Origin: an uncultured Saprospiraceae bacterium
GTDB taxonomy: Bacteria; Bacteroidota; Bacteroidia; Chitinophagales; Saprospiraceae
Length of the DNA: 64,000 nucleotides
Assembly (NCBI GenBank): GCA_937980645.1
Contig: CALJPQ010000022.1
Span: 91,872 to 155,871 of the forward strand
Reading direction: 5' to 3'
Within the stretch, counting starts at the first letter, position 1, and each line of letters starts with the position of its first letter. Under the pieces are notes generated by a model, which saw nothing but the letters and a program-made list of their open reading frames with translations, had not been told where the DNA came from and searched no databases. Shown here one piece after another: positions 16,925-26,459 of this stretch. The position numbers and the translations under genes were made by a program.

Positions 16925-17596
16925 TTAGTCGTCTTTGCCCGAAACGACGAGCACGATTTCGCCCCTGACCTCGCGGCTGCCAAAGGCAGTGAGCAGATCT
17001 GCCAACGGAGCGGTGGCGACCTCTTCGTGTACCTTCGTCAGCTCGCGTGCCACACAGGCCATGCGTTCGGGGCCACAGACCTCCACCAGCTCGCTCAGGC
17101 AGCGCAGCAGCCGGTGTGGCGACTCGTACAGCACAAACGTGTGCGGCAAGGCGGCTAAGTACTTCAGGCGCGTCTGGCGTCCCTTTTTGTGCGGCAGGAA
17201 GCCCTCGAAGTGGAAGCGGTCGCACGGCAAACCACTGGCTACCAGCGCCGGCACAAAAGCCGTTGGGCCGGGCAGGCATTCAACGCGCACGCCCGCCTGT
17301 CGGCACGCCCGCACGAGCAGGAAGCCCGGATCGCTAATGCCCGGCGTGCCGGCGTCGGAGACCAGCGCCATCGAAGCACCAGCGGCCAGTTCGGCCACAA
17401 TCTTGCTCACAGTAGCATGTTCGTTGTGCGCGTGAAAGGCGCGCAGCGGCGTGCGAATTTCGTAGCGCTCCAGCAGGTGCCGCGTCGTGCGCGTATCTTC
17501 GGCTAGAATGACCGATACCCCCTCGCGCAGGATGCGCAGAGCGCGCAGCGTGATGTCTTCCAGATTGCCAATCGGCGTAGGCACTACGTACAGCAC
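16925..17596 (-). CDS. rsmI: 16S rRNA (cytidine-1402-2'-O)-methyltransferase RsmI
   Basis: A 223-residue tetrapyrrole-methylase-fold enzyme. It starts with MLYVVPTPIGNLEDITLRAL, then LAEDTRTTRHLL, ALVSDAGTPGISDPG and CLPGPTAFVPALVASG, and near the end shows the YESPHRLLRCL and RELTKVHEE motifs. All are RsmI signatures. The enzyme 2'-O-methylates C1402 of 16S rRNA using SAM in the cytoplasm. The C-terminus (GEIVLVVSGKDD) is slightly short compared with E. coli RsmI, as usual in Bacteroidota. It lies 19 bases downstream of purS on the same strand. Confidence 0.95.
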   Translation of the reverse strand: MLYVVPTPIGNLEDITLRALRILREGVSVILAEDTRTTRHLLERYEIRTPLRAFHAHNEHATVSKIVAELAAGASMALVSDAGTPGISDPGFLLVRACRQAGVRVECLPGPTAFVPALVASGLPCDRFHFEGFLPHKKGRQTRLKYLAALPHTFVLYESPHRLLRCLSELVEVCGPERMACVARELTKVHEEVATAPLADLLTAFGSREVRGEIVLVVSGKDD

Positions 17597-17615
17597 GGCC
17601 CAAAGACGCGCCCGT

Positions 17616-17867
17616 TCAGGCGCTGTGCAACTGATAGGTATAGAACTCTACAATCGGGTTGGCCAGCAACTGCGAGCATGCCGTCTCCACCGTCTGGCGG
17701 GCTTCGGCCTCTGAGGGCGCTTCCAGCGTCAGCGTAACGTGGCGACCAATGCGAACATCCGTAACGCCACTCAAGTGCAAGTGCCCCAGATTGTTGAGCA
17801 CTGCTTTGCCCTGAGGGTCGAGCAGCTCGCGGTGCGGCATGATGTCTATCTCGGCAACGAATTTCAT
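17616..17867 (-). CDS. purS: Phosphoribosylformylglycinamidine synthase subunit PurS
   Basis: An 83-residue PurS protein: MKFVAEIDIMPHRELLDPQG, KAVLNNLGHLHLSGVTDVRI and the family signature near the end (CSQLLANPIVEFYTYQL). PurS joins PurL and PurQ in the FGAM synthase complex of purine synthesis, where it helps channel ammonia. ATG 17865-17867 gives the usual length; 22 more in-frame residues upstream are not PurS-like. Neither purL nor purQ is adjacent, so the subunit genes are scattered. It probably shares a transcript with rsmI. Confidence 0.88.
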   Translation of the reverse strand: MKFVAEIDIMPHRELLDPQGKAVLNNLGHLHLSGVTDVRIGRHVTLTLEAPSEAEARQTVETACSQLLANPIVEFYTYQLHSA

Positions 17868-18296
17868 GTGCGTTCCTTCCTGGCGAAATGCGCCAGCGGC
17901 GGCAAACATCCACAAAAATCCGCGAACCCCCACTCCAAACCACGGGAAAAAAGACCGCCGCCTCTTGAACGCAAAAGGCTGTTGACATCTGCCTTGAATA
18001 AGACCTTTTTGATTTTAGTGCCAATCCCGTTGCACCTTCGCTACAAAAAAGCGCTTTAGTGCTAAAATCTTCGTCGCAAGCAACGTTTTTCGTATATCCA
18101 TGCACCTGAATACATCGGCGTCCGTTAGTTTTGCTCAGTTTTTTACTGCGTAATCTCACCCCTACCTTGCGGAGCTTTTGCGATACCTCGGCAAGGCGGC
18201 CTATACTAATGCGGTAAGCCCGTTAAAATAGCCAGCACCGAAATAGCGCCAGTAGCCGACCGTTCTACAAATCATCACCAGCACACATATTGCTCT
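17868..18296 (+). promoter_or_regulatory. Gene-free region with candidate promoter
   Basis: This 429-base divergent spacer between purS and the coiled-coil gene is AT-richer than its flanks and shows no convincing gene. TAGTTTTG at 18126-18133 (plus strand) fits the -7 box for the coiled-coil gene, implying a leader of about 160 bases. No known riboswitch fold was recognised. Confidence 0.35.
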
Positions 18297-21200
18297 ATGA
18301 CGCTTTTTACTCCCTTCCGCAGCCTTGCCCTGACTGCCATCCTCTGCACCGTTTCCTATTGCTTACCCGCCCAGGATTGTTCCGCTCTCATCAAGGAGAA
18401 CAAGAAAGTGGCAGGTGTCCAAATTGTTCGTACCGACAACGTTACCGTTGTGGTGCGCGGCAGCTACAATTACAGCATATCTTTTATCGCAGATGACAAG
18501 GGCATTTATGCCCGCGTAACCTCCACGGGCGGTACCGAGTTGAATCAGGACGACCAGGTGGTTTTTGTGGACTTCTCCGGCAAAGAGCGCGTTTACAAAT
18601 TCACGTCGTTGGGCGAGGTCGTTACCGGCAGCGTTCCGACGCATCGAAATAACCTTCGCTTAGACCTGGATGCCGTACGTTGGTTGGCCAGTACCACCAT
18701 TACCGACATCCATTTCATCAACTTTGTCGAGCGCCAGAAGTACAAGTTTACCGTAAACCCCAACCGCCAGAGCGAATTTCGCAACCTGTGCGTGTGTTTC
18801 CACAACGCCCTCGAAGAAGGCGCAGTAAAAGACACCCCGGGCGCAGAAATTGAGCGCAAATCGAGCAGTACCTCCCCCAGCGCCAGCACACCGTCCGGCA
18901 GCGGTAGTGGCGCAGCATCGGGCAAACCCGCTACCGGCAGTACGCCCACTACCGGCACACGCCCTGCCTCCTCCAACGCGCCAGCCAGCGACGAGGAACT
19001 GGTTAGTCTGCGGCGCGATCTGGAAAAAACCAAAGAGGCCGTTCGGGCCGAAATAAAGGCCGAACGCGAACGCGCCGACGCCATCAAGATGCAGATCCAG
19101 CAAGAAGTAGCCGCTGCCCGCGAAGCCGCCAACCAGAAAAAACTGGAATACGCCAACGAGGTGTTGGAAGCCCGCAAAGCCAGCTTGGCCGAAATCGAAA
19201 AAGCCCGCGCCGAAGCCCAGGCCGCTATCGCTGAAAGCCGCCTGCGCGCCGACTCCATCACCGCGCGCCTCCAAATGAACGTCGAGGAAGAGCGCCGAAA
19301 GGCAGCCGAAGAAATCCAGAAAGCCCGACTGACCGCTGCCGAAGAGGTGAAGAAAGCCCGCGAAAGCGCTGCCGCCGAAATCGCCCGCATCAAAGAACGC
19401 CTCGAGCAGTCGAAACTGCAATACAGCGACGAAATTGCCACAGCACGGGCCAACGCAGAAGACGAGATACGCCGCATCCGCGAAGAAAATGCCCGCGCTA
19501 TCGCCGAAGCCCGCCAGCGGGCCGTGCAGGAAAAAGAAAAAACTGCCGGCGATGTAGAAGAAGCCAAACGCACTGCTGCCGACGAAATCCTCAAAATCCG
19601 CGAAGAAGCGGCCAATGAGGTGGCCCGCACCCGCGAAAATGCTGTGCTCGAAAAGCAGCGTATTGCCAACGAGGTCTCCGAAGCGCGCCGCAAGGCAGCC
19701 CAGGAGAAGGCCCTGCTGGAGCAGAACAGCGCCTCCGAACTGGCCGACTTGCGCGAGAGCGTGGCCAAACAAAAAGAAGCCAGCGCACTGGAAGTGGGCG
19801 AAGCCAAAAAACGCGCCGCCGACGAAATAGAGCGCATCCGCCGCGAAGTGCAACTCTACCGCGAACAGGCCGAAATAGAGAAGTCTAATATCGCCAAAGA
19901 AGTGGCCGAAAACCGCCAGCGCGCCGCTCAGAACGTCCAGCAGATCCAGGAAGAAGCCAACAAGGCCATCGTCGAAGCGCAAAAACGCGCCCAGCAACAG
20001 CGCGACTCCATCACTGCCACCGTACAGATGGCCCGCCAGCGCGCCGCAGAGGAAATCGCCAAAATTCAAGAGGAGACCAACAAGACCCTGGCTGCCATCA
20101 AGGAGAAGGAAGCGCGCATCAAGCAAGAGAGCGCCGAAGAGGTGCAACGCGCCCGCGAGCGCGCCGCCCAAGAGGTGGCCAAGGCCCAGGAGGAAGCACG
20201 CGCCCGCGTGCAAGCGGCCAATGCCAATGCCGACGAAGCCCAGCGTAAATACGCCGAAGAAATCGGCGCGGCCAAACAGACGGCCGACCAAAAGCTGCAG
20301 CAAATTCAGCAAGAAGCCGCTGCCGCCGTGGCAGAGGCGCGTCGCAAGCAGCAGGAGACCAGTCAGGCCTCAGCGCAAGAAGTGCAGTCGGCTCGCGAAC
20401 GTGCCGCCGCCGAGATTGCCGCTGCCCGCGAGCGCGCGGCCCAAGAAGTTGCCGCCGCCCGTGAGGCTGCCGTGCGCGCCCAGCAAGAGTCGGCCAATGT
20501 CGTGGCCGAAGCCAAACGTCAGAGCGCCCAGGCCATCGCAGCCATCCGCAGCGCCGAAGCCGACAGCATCCGCATCGCCCGCGAGCGTGCCGCCGAAGAG
20601 CGCCAGCGCTTAGCCGCCGAACTGGCCAGCGCCCGCGAGCGCGCCGCTCAGGAAATTGCCGCCGCCAACCAGCAGGCCGCCGAAGAAACAAAGACCGCCC
20701 GCGAAAACGCTGCTCGCGCTCGTCAGGAGAGCGCCGAAGCCGTCGCTAAAGCGCGCGAAGAAGCCGCCGCCGAAGTGGCCAGAGCTAAAGAAGGCGCCGC
20801 TCGTGAGGTAGCCGCCGCCAAGCAGCAGGCCGTGGAAGCCGTCGCCCAGGCCCGCCGCGAAGCCGAAGAGCGCAAAGCCGCCCTGGCCCGCGAGGTCAGC
20901 GAAGCCCAGGAGCGCGCCCGCCGCGAAATGGAAGAGGCCCGAAACCAGGCCGCCCAGGAGGTGGCTAACGCCCGCAAAGAGGCCGAAAACAAACGCCGGC
21001 AGTACGCCAACGAAGTAGAAGAGGCCCGCAAACGCGCCGCCGAAGAAGCCGCTCAGGCCCAAAAAGAAGCCGCCCAAGCCGTGCAGACTGCCCGCCAGGA
21101 AAGCGCCGCCGAAATCGCCCGTGTGCGTGCTGAAGTCGGCGAAAAAATCCGGGAAGAACAGCAAAAAATCGGGCAAAAACAGCAAGAGCTCATCCAGAAG

Positions 21201-21338
21201 CAACAAGAAGTGGAGCGCGCCCAACAACAACTGCAGGCCCTCCAGGCCGACATCCAACGCGCCCAGGCCGAGTTGCAGCGCCTCCAGGAAGAAGCCCGCA
21301 AACAGCGCACCTCTTCCGGAGGAGGCAATAATCGCTAA
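18297..21338 (+). CDS. Exported 1013-residue protein with long hendecad coiled coil
   Basis: The signal peptide is MTLFTPFRSLALTAILCTVSYCLPA. Residues about 27-180 form a globular beta-rich domain (VTVVVRGSYNYSISFIADDK). A Ser/Thr/Pro/Gly linker follows at about 195-230. Residues about 235-1005 are one uninterrupted helix-forming stretch rich in Ala, Glu, Arg, Lys and Gln without Pro or Cys. Many parts repeat every 11 residues, such as AAEEIQKARLT/AAEEVKKARES/AAAEIARIKER, a hendecad pattern that predicts right-handed coiled coils. The C-terminus is RTSSGGGNNR. There is no T9SS signal or transmembrane helix beyond the signal peptide. A periplasmic rod or spacer role is inferred. The bias toward Ala/Glu/Arg codons opens long false antisense frames. 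Confidence 0.8.
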   Translation: MTLFTPFRSLALTAILCTVSYCLPAQDCSALIKENKKVAGVQIVRTDNVTVVVRGSYNYSISFIADDKGIYARVTSTGGTELNQDDQVVFVDFSGKERVYKFTSLGEVVTGSVPTHRNNLRLDLDAVRWLASTTITDIHFINFVERQKYKFTVNPNRQSEFRNLCVCFHNALEEGAVKDTPGAEIERKSSSTSPSASTPSGSGSGAASGKPATGSTPTTGTRPASSNAPASDEELVSLRRDLEKTKEAVRAEIKAERERADAIKMQIQQEVAAAREAANQKKLEYANEVLEARKASLAEIEKARAEAQAAIAESRLRADSITARLQMNVEEERRKAAEEIQKARLTAAEEVKKARESAAAEIARIKERLEQSKLQYSDEIATARANAEDEIRRIREENARAIAEARQRAVQEKEKTAGDVEEAKRTAADEILKIREEAANEVARTRENAVLEKQRIANEVSEARRKAAQEKALLEQNSASELADLRESVAKQKEASALEVGEAKKRAADEIERIRREVQLYREQAEIEKSNIAKEVAENRQRAAQNVQQIQEEANKAIVEAQKRAQQQRDSITATVQMARQRAAEEIAKIQEETNKTLAAIKEKEARIKQESAEEVQRARERAAQEVAKAQEEARARVQAANANADEAQRKYAEEIGAAKQTADQKLQQIQQEAAAAVAEARRKQQETSQASAQEVQSARERAAAEIAAARERAAQEVAAAREAAVRAQQESANVVAEAKRQSAQAIAAIRSAEADSIRIARERAAEERQRLAAELASARERAAQEIAAANQQAAEETKTARENAARARQESAEAVAKAREEAAAEVARAKEGAAREVAAAKQQAVEAVAQARREAEERKAALAREVSEAQERARREMEEARNQAAQEVANARKEAENKRRQYANEVEEARKRAAEEAAQAQKEAAQAVQTARQESAAEIARVRAEVGEKIREEQQKIGQKQQELIQKQQEVERAQQQLQALQADIQRAQAELQRLQEEARKQRTSSGGGNNR

Positions 21339-21493
21339 GCTTCGCCACCCCCAAGTCGAGTGCAACGAAAGCGCAGAAATACCTGCGAATTTCAAGAATA
21401 CACCCTTCGGCGGGTGCCTTGAAGAGACGCGAAAAAGGTGCCCGCCGTTACGGCACTGGATCTTCTGGCTTTGCCCGCTCTTTTGTCTGCATC

Positions 21494-23164
21494 ATGTCTG
21501 TATCGCCTTTGCTTTCCGTTCGCGATTTGCGCGTATCCTTTGGGCCTCCGGGCCGGGCGGTGGCGGCACTCAAAGGGCTGACGTTTGACCTTTTAACAAG
21601 TGAGTCGCTGGGTGTAGTGGGCGAGTCAGGTTCGGGCAAGAGCACGCTGGCACTGGCTGTGATGGGGTTATTGCCCCCTGAAGCGCGCGTGGAGGGGCAG
21701 GTGCTGCTCGGCGATGCTCCGTTTTCGGCGCAAATGCGCGGGCGTGCCATGGGCATGGTCTTTCAAGAGCCGGCCACGGCGTTACATCCGCTGTTTCGCT
21801 GTGGGTTTCAGATAGAGGAGGCCGTTCGGCAGCATCAGGGTTTGCCCGCGCGAGAGGCGCGCCGTCGAGTGTTGGCTTTGCTAGAGCGCGTGCAGTTGGC
21901 CGAGCCAGAGCGCGTATTCCGGGCCTACCCGCACGAGCTGTCGGGCGGGCAACGGCAGCGGGTCATGCTGGCTATGGCTTTGGCCGGTCGTCCGCGCCTG
22001 CTCATTGCCGACGAGCCAACGACAGCGCTGGACACCGTTACCCAGCAGGGCATTTTGCAACTGCTACAGCACTTGCGGCGCGAAGAAGGCCTGTCGCTGC
22101 TGTTCATCAGCCACGACCTGGGCGTCATCGGGCGCGTGGCCGACAGAGTACTCGTTTTGCGCGAAGGCGAGGCCGTAGAAACGGATACTGCCAAAAAGTT
22201 GCTCCGCCGCCCAAAGCATGCCTACACGCGCGGTCTGCTGGCCTGCCGACCGACTACTCAACAGCGCTTAGAGCGGCTGCCCTCCCTGAGCGAAGCACTG
22301 CGCACCGGCGAGGCCTATGTGCCACCGCCGCCAAGAGCCGCCGAAGACGTGGCGCGTCGGCGTGCGCATTTGTACGCTCAAACACCCGTGATACGCACCG
22401 AAAAAGTGAGCGTCCGCTACCCGGTGCACCGCTATTTCTGGTCGAAAGCGCAGCACTGGATAGAAGCGCTGAGGGAAATCAGCCTGGAGGTTTTTCCCGG
22501 TGAAATGTTCGGCATCGCCGGCGAGTCGGGTTCAGGCAAGAGCACGCTGGGCCGCATCCTGGCCGGCTTGCAAATGCCTTCGGACGGGCGGGTGCATTAC
22601 CGCAGCCTGCCGCTCGACACCATGCCGCCTGAGGTGCAGCGCCAGATGCGCCGCGAAGTGCAGCTCGTATTTCAGGACCCCTACCGCTCGCTTAACCCAC
22701 GCCTGACAGTGGGCGAGGCTCTGCGCGAACCCATGGCCGCACACCGGCTGCACGCTACCGAACGCCAGCGCCAGAGCGCCGTGGCCGAACTGCTGGAGCG
22801 CGTCGGGCTACCACCCGATTTCAGCCGCCGCTACCCACACGAACTCTCCGGCGGACAGCGGCAGCGCGTCTGCCTGGCGCGTGCGCTCTCCGTGCAACCC
22901 CGCCTGCTCGTATGCGACGAAATCACTTCCGCCTTAGACGTGTCTGTACAGGCCGACATCCTCAACCTGCTGCTCGACCTGCAGCGTCATTCGGGCCTGA
23001 CATGCATCCTCATCTCGCACGACCTAAGCGTACTGTACCAGATGTGCGACCGCATACTGGTGCTCCAACAGGGCCAAGCCGATGCCCTGGATACCCCCGA
23101 ACGCCTGCTCGCCAACCCTCCAACGCCCTATGTGCACCAATTGATAGACGCCCTGCCGCGCTAA
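21494..23164 (+). CDS. Fused oligopeptide/dipeptide ABC transporter ATPase (DppD-DppF type)
   Basis: A 556-residue protein with two complete ABC ATPase domains in tandem. The first covers about residues 5-265 and the second about 305-550; each has Walker A (GESGSGKSTLA; GESGSGKSTLG), the signature LSGGQRQRV and Walker B (LLIADEPT; LLVCDEIT). Oligopeptide-family C-terminal sequence follows domain one (HAYTRGLLACRPT). Two-domain fusions of this kind energise uptake of peptides, nickel or glutathione (Opp/Dpp/GsiA). The permease and binding-protein genes are not adjacent. Walker B of domain two reads DEIT instead of DEPT. ATG 21494 begins just before the first ABC strand. It is probably co-transcribed with DUF72 and ppk1. 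Confidence 0.9.
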   Translation: MSVSPLLSVRDLRVSFGPPGRAVAALKGLTFDLLTSESLGVVGESGSGKSTLALAVMGLLPPEARVEGQVLLGDAPFSAQMRGRAMGMVFQEPATALHPLFRCGFQIEEAVRQHQGLPAREARRRVLALLERVQLAEPERVFRAYPHELSGGQRQRVMLAMALAGRPRLLIADEPTTALDTVTQQGILQLLQHLRREEGLSLLFISHDLGVIGRVADRVLVLREGEAVETDTAKKLLRRPKHAYTRGLLACRPTTQQRLERLPSLSEALRTGEAYVPPPPRAAEDVARRRAHLYAQTPVIRTEKVSVRYPVHRYFWSKAQHWIEALREISLEVFPGEMFGIAGESGSGKSTLGRILAGLQMPSDGRVHYRSLPLDTMPPEVQRQMRREVQLVFQDPYRSLNPRLTVGEALREPMAAHRLHATERQRQSAVAELLERVGLPPDFSRRYPHELSGGQRQRVCLARALSVQPRLLVCDEITSALDVSVQADILNLLLDLQRHSGLTCILISHDLSVLYQMCDRILVLQQGQADALDTPERLLANPPTPYVHQLIDALPR

Positions 23165-23197
23165 CCTTTGCCGCCTCTCGCCTGCTTTCAACGCACT

Positions 23198-24109
23198 ATG
23201 GACTTTGGAAAACTGCCCTCCGTGGATGCCGTGGACTTCTCGCTGCCGCCAGAACCACCGGAAAATGCCGAAGTACTGGACGGCATCCGCCGCTCCCTGC
23301 GCGTGTACGTGGGTGCCACCGGCTACAACATGAAAGCATGGGTAGGTCGCTGGTATCCTGCCGGCACACCAGAACGCCAATTTCTTGCCGGCTACGGCCG
23401 ACAGTTCAACACCATCGAGTTCAACACGACGCATTACCGCATTCCGGACGCCGCCACCGTAGCGCGCTGGCGCACAGCCGTGCCCGACGATTTCCGCTTT
23501 TGCCCCAAAATTCCACAAACGGTTAGCCATGCCCGCCGATTGATAGGCGCTCGCGCCGATATGGAACAGTTTTGCGACGCCATCCTGGGCTTAGGCGATG
23601 TGTTGGGCTGCTGCTTTATGCAACTCCCACCGCACTTTGGCCCAGAGCGCCTGACCGATTTGGCGTACTTTCTGGAGGTATTTGCCCCGAAAATCCCGTT
23701 AGCCGTCGAGGTGCGTCATCCAGCCTTCTTTTCCGACACCGAAGCCGGGCAGGCGCTGTTTTCGCTCCTGCATGCCCACCAGACGACTGCCGTAATCACC
23801 GATGTGGCCGGGCGGCGCGACGTGTGCCACGGGCGCCTGACCACCCGCCGCACACTCATCCGCTTCGTGGGCAATGCTTTGCACCCCACCGACTTCTCCC
23901 GCACCCGCGCATGGGCCGAACGCCTGGCTTATTGGGCCGAAAAGGGCCTGGAAGAGACCTATTTCTTTGGCCACGAACCCGACAACCTGCTCGCACCCGA
24001 ACTGGCGGCCTTTGCTGTACAAACCTTCCGCCAACACTTGCCAAACGCCCAACTGCGCGGCCCAACCCCCGAAATACCCCCAGCCCGACAAATGACCTTA
24101 TTTCAATAG
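23198..24109 (+). CDS. DUF72 domain-containing protein
   Basis: A 303-residue DUF72 (YecE-like) protein. Family marks are YVGATGYNMKAWVGRWYPAG at the start of the domain, FNTIEFNTTHYRIP, FRFCPKIPQTVSH, LAVEVRHPAFF and the late YFFGHEPDNLLAP. DUF72 proteins adopt a TIM-barrel-like fold; their biochemical function is unknown. ATG 23198-23200 comes 33 bases after the ABC ATPase stop, so it is in the same operon. No export signal is present. Confidence 0.88.
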   Translation: MDFGKLPSVDAVDFSLPPEPPENAEVLDGIRRSLRVYVGATGYNMKAWVGRWYPAGTPERQFLAGYGRQFNTIEFNTTHYRIPDAATVARWRTAVPDDFRFCPKIPQTVSHARRLIGARADMEQFCDAILGLGDVLGCCFMQLPPHFGPERLTDLAYFLEVFAPKIPLAVEVRHPAFFSDTEAGQALFSLLHAHQTTAVITDVAGRRDVCHGRLTTRRTLIRFVGNALHPTDFSRTRAWAERLAYWAEKGLEETYFFGHEPDNLLAPELAAFAVQTFRQHLPNAQLRGPTPEIPPARQMTLFQ

Positions 24110-24197
24110 GTTGGCTCTTTTTGGCCAAACCCATTGCGCACCGTGCCAGGGTAAATGCAGACTTTTGCCGCCAGATACGGCACCCTTTCCCCTTGTC

Positions 24198-26285
24198 ATG
24201 GAAGAATACCCCTTCGTCCACCGCGATATTTCCTGGCTCTCCTTCAATTACCGCGTTTTGCAGGAGGCCAAAGACGCCTCCGTGCCCTTGCTGGAACGCC
24301 TGAAGTTTCTGGCCATTTACTCGTCCAACCTCGACGAGTTTTTCCGCATCCGCGTGGCCAACATCCGAAACCTGAAAAAGGTCGGTAAAAAAACCAAAGC
24401 CGAGCTGGACTTCGTGCCCGGCGAGGTGCTCAAGCAAATCCACCAAATTGTCAATCGCCACCAGGAGGAGGTTTCCTGGATTTTTGAAAATCAAATAGTG
24501 CCCGAATTGGCCCGGCACAACATCCATATCCTGCGCCGCCTCGACCTGAACGCCGAGCAGCGCCATTTCGTGGAAAACTACTTCCACGACCACCTGCTGC
24601 CGTTCGTCATGCCGGTGCTGTTGGTCAAACACCGCATCCGCCCTTTTTTGGCCAATGCACACCTCTATTTAGCAGTGCACCTGCGCCCCAAAAAGAAGCC
24701 ACTGGCCCCCAGCGAGTATGCCTTAGTCAAAATTCCTTCCGACCAGCTGCCGCGCTTCGTCCCGCTGCCCTCCGAACCCGGACGCCACGACGTCATCTTG
24801 CTCGACGACATCGTGCGCCACTCGGTATCGTGGCTCTTCCCGGGCTACGACATCCAGGACACCTATTCTATCAAACTCACCCGCGACGCCGAACTTTACA
24901 TTGATGACGAGTTTTCGGGTGATTTGGTGGAAAAAATCAAGGCCAGCTTAGCCAAACGTCAGGTCGGCCCAACGAGCCGCTTCGTCTATGACCGCGAAAT
25001 GCCGCAGCACTTGCTGGAATACCTCAAGGAAACCTTCGACTTAGGCAAAAACGACATGCTGCCCGAAGGGCGCTACCACAACAACTTCGATTTTTTCCGC
25101 TTCCCGGATTTCGGGATGCACCACCTGAAGAACAAACCGCTGCCGCCGTTGCCACATCCGGTGCTACATCACGCCGAGGCTCCCTTCGATGCTATTCGCA
25201 CCGGCGACCAGCTGCTGCATTATCCCTACCATTCCTACGACGCAGTGGTGAACTTCTTCCAGCATGCTGCCGAAGACCCCAACGTTACGCACATCAAAAT
25301 CATTCAATACCGCGTGGCGCGCCGCAGCCGCATTATGGAAGCGCTCATGGAAGCCGTGCGCCGCGGCAAACAGGTGTCGGTGTTTGTCGAAATCAAGGCG
25401 CGCTTCGATGAGGCGGCCAACTTAGAGTGGGGCGAACGCTTAGAGCGCGCTGGCGTGCGCGTCTATTACTCGTTCCCGGGTGTCAAGGTGCATTCCAAAC
25501 TCGCCTTGGTACGCCGCATGGAAGGCGGCAAACCCCGCCTGTACGCCTATCTGTCCACCGGCAATTTCCACGAGGAAACGGCCCAGATTTACTCCGATCT
25601 CGGCCTCTTTACCGCCGACCCGCGCCTGACCAGTGAGGTGAGTAACCTGTTTTCTTTTCTGGAAAACGTCAAACCACCCCGGCAGGAGTTCAAGCACCTG
25701 ATGGTGGGCAAATTCAACCTGCGCCCTGCCCTATATGCCCTCATTGACGCTGAAATTGCAGCCGCGCGGGCCGGAAAGCCCGCTCATATCATCATCAAAA
25801 CCAACAACCTGGAGGACAAAGAGGTCGTCCGAAAACTCTACGAGGCCTCGCAAGCCGGCGTCCGCATTCAGCTCATCGTTCGCAGCATTTGCTGCTTAGC
25901 GCCCGGCATCCCGGAGGTGAGCGATAACATTGAGGCCATCAGCATCGTGGACCGCTTCCTCGAACATGCGCGCGTGTTCATCTTCCACCACGGCGGCGAA
26001 GAACGCATCTTCCTCTCAAGCGCCGACCTGATGCAGCGCAACCTGTCGTATCGCATCGAAACGGCCTTTCCTATTTACGACCCCGCGCTCAAGGCTGAAA
26101 TCCGAGACATCATCAACCTGCAACTGGAAGACAACGTCAAAGCCCGCTGCATTGACGCCGACGCGCTCAACCGCTATCGCCGCACCGAAAGCGACATCCC
26201 GGTGCGCGCGCAATTGGAAACCTATTTCTACTACAAGCGCAAAAGTGAACAGGCGCATCACGGCAGCGCCCAGAAGTCGGTGTAA
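24198..26285 (+). CDS. ppk1: Polyphosphate kinase 1
   Basis: A 695-residue PPK1. It begins MEEYPFVHRDISWLSFNYRV, the typical N-terminus. The autophosphorylated His is His432 in VKVHSKLALV, and the second conserved His pair (597-598) is in IFHHGGEERIF. The segment YLSTGNFHEETAQIYSDLGL is also diagnostic. The enzyme reversibly polymerises the gamma phosphate of ATP into polyphosphate. ATG 24198 was chosen because it matches the family N-terminus; residues upstream have no homology pattern. It is 88 bases after DUF72. The gene ends 174 bases before a convergent secreted-protein gene. Confidence 0.96.
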   Translation: MEEYPFVHRDISWLSFNYRVLQEAKDASVPLLERLKFLAIYSSNLDEFFRIRVANIRNLKKVGKKTKAELDFVPGEVLKQIHQIVNRHQEEVSWIFENQIVPELARHNIHILRRLDLNAEQRHFVENYFHDHLLPFVMPVLLVKHRIRPFLANAHLYLAVHLRPKKKPLAPSEYALVKIPSDQLPRFVPLPSEPGRHDVILLDDIVRHSVSWLFPGYDIQDTYSIKLTRDAELYIDDEFSGDLVEKIKASLAKRQVGPTSRFVYDREMPQHLLEYLKETFDLGKNDMLPEGRYHNNFDFFRFPDFGMHHLKNKPLPPLPHPVLHHAEAPFDAIRTGDQLLHYPYHSYDAVVNFFQHAAEDPNVTHIKIIQYRVARRSRIMEALMEAVRRGKQVSVFVEIKARFDEAANLEWGERLERAGVRVYYSFPGVKVHSKLALVRRMEGGKPRLYAYLSTGNFHEETAQIYSDLGLFTADPRLTSEVSNLFSFLENVKPPRQEFKHLMVGKFNLRPALYALIDAEIAAARAGKPAHIIIKTNNLEDKEVVRKLYEASQAGVRIQLIVRSICCLAPGIPEVSDNIEAISIVDRFLEHARVFIFHHGGEERIFLSSADLMQRNLSYRIETAFPIYDPALKAEIRDIINLQLEDNVKARCIDADALNRYRRTESDIPVRAQLETYFYYKRKSEQAHHGSAQKSV

Positions 26286-26364
26286 CAATCCCGAAAGGCA
26301 TGGTAGCCTCCGGCCGTTTGGGAAGCCTTGCCAAAAACCGTGCGCCGCATTGGCCATGAATCAG

Positions 26365-26400
26365 GCTGCCGTTGTCGGGCAACATACCGACAACGGCAGC
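26365..26400. terminator. Perfect 14-bp stem in convergent spacer
   Basis: GCTGCCGTTGTCGG (26365-26378), an eight-base loop, and its exact complement (26387-26400) lie between convergent ppk1 and the gliding-type gene. No U-tract is present on either strand, so it may stop transcription weakly or define 3' ends by RNA processing. Confidence 0.45.
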
Positions 26401-26459
26401 GGTTTCGCATGGTTATCCAACAAGTGCTTAGCGGCAGCTGCTGGGTTGTTCTTCCCTGG

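Noticed and set aside
18593..20312. Long antisense open frames (up to 550 codons) opposite the coiled-coil gene
   Set aside because: They arise from the Ala/Glu/Arg codon bias of the coiled coil; their translations are low-complexity Gly/Phe/Leu or Ser/Ala strings without domains.
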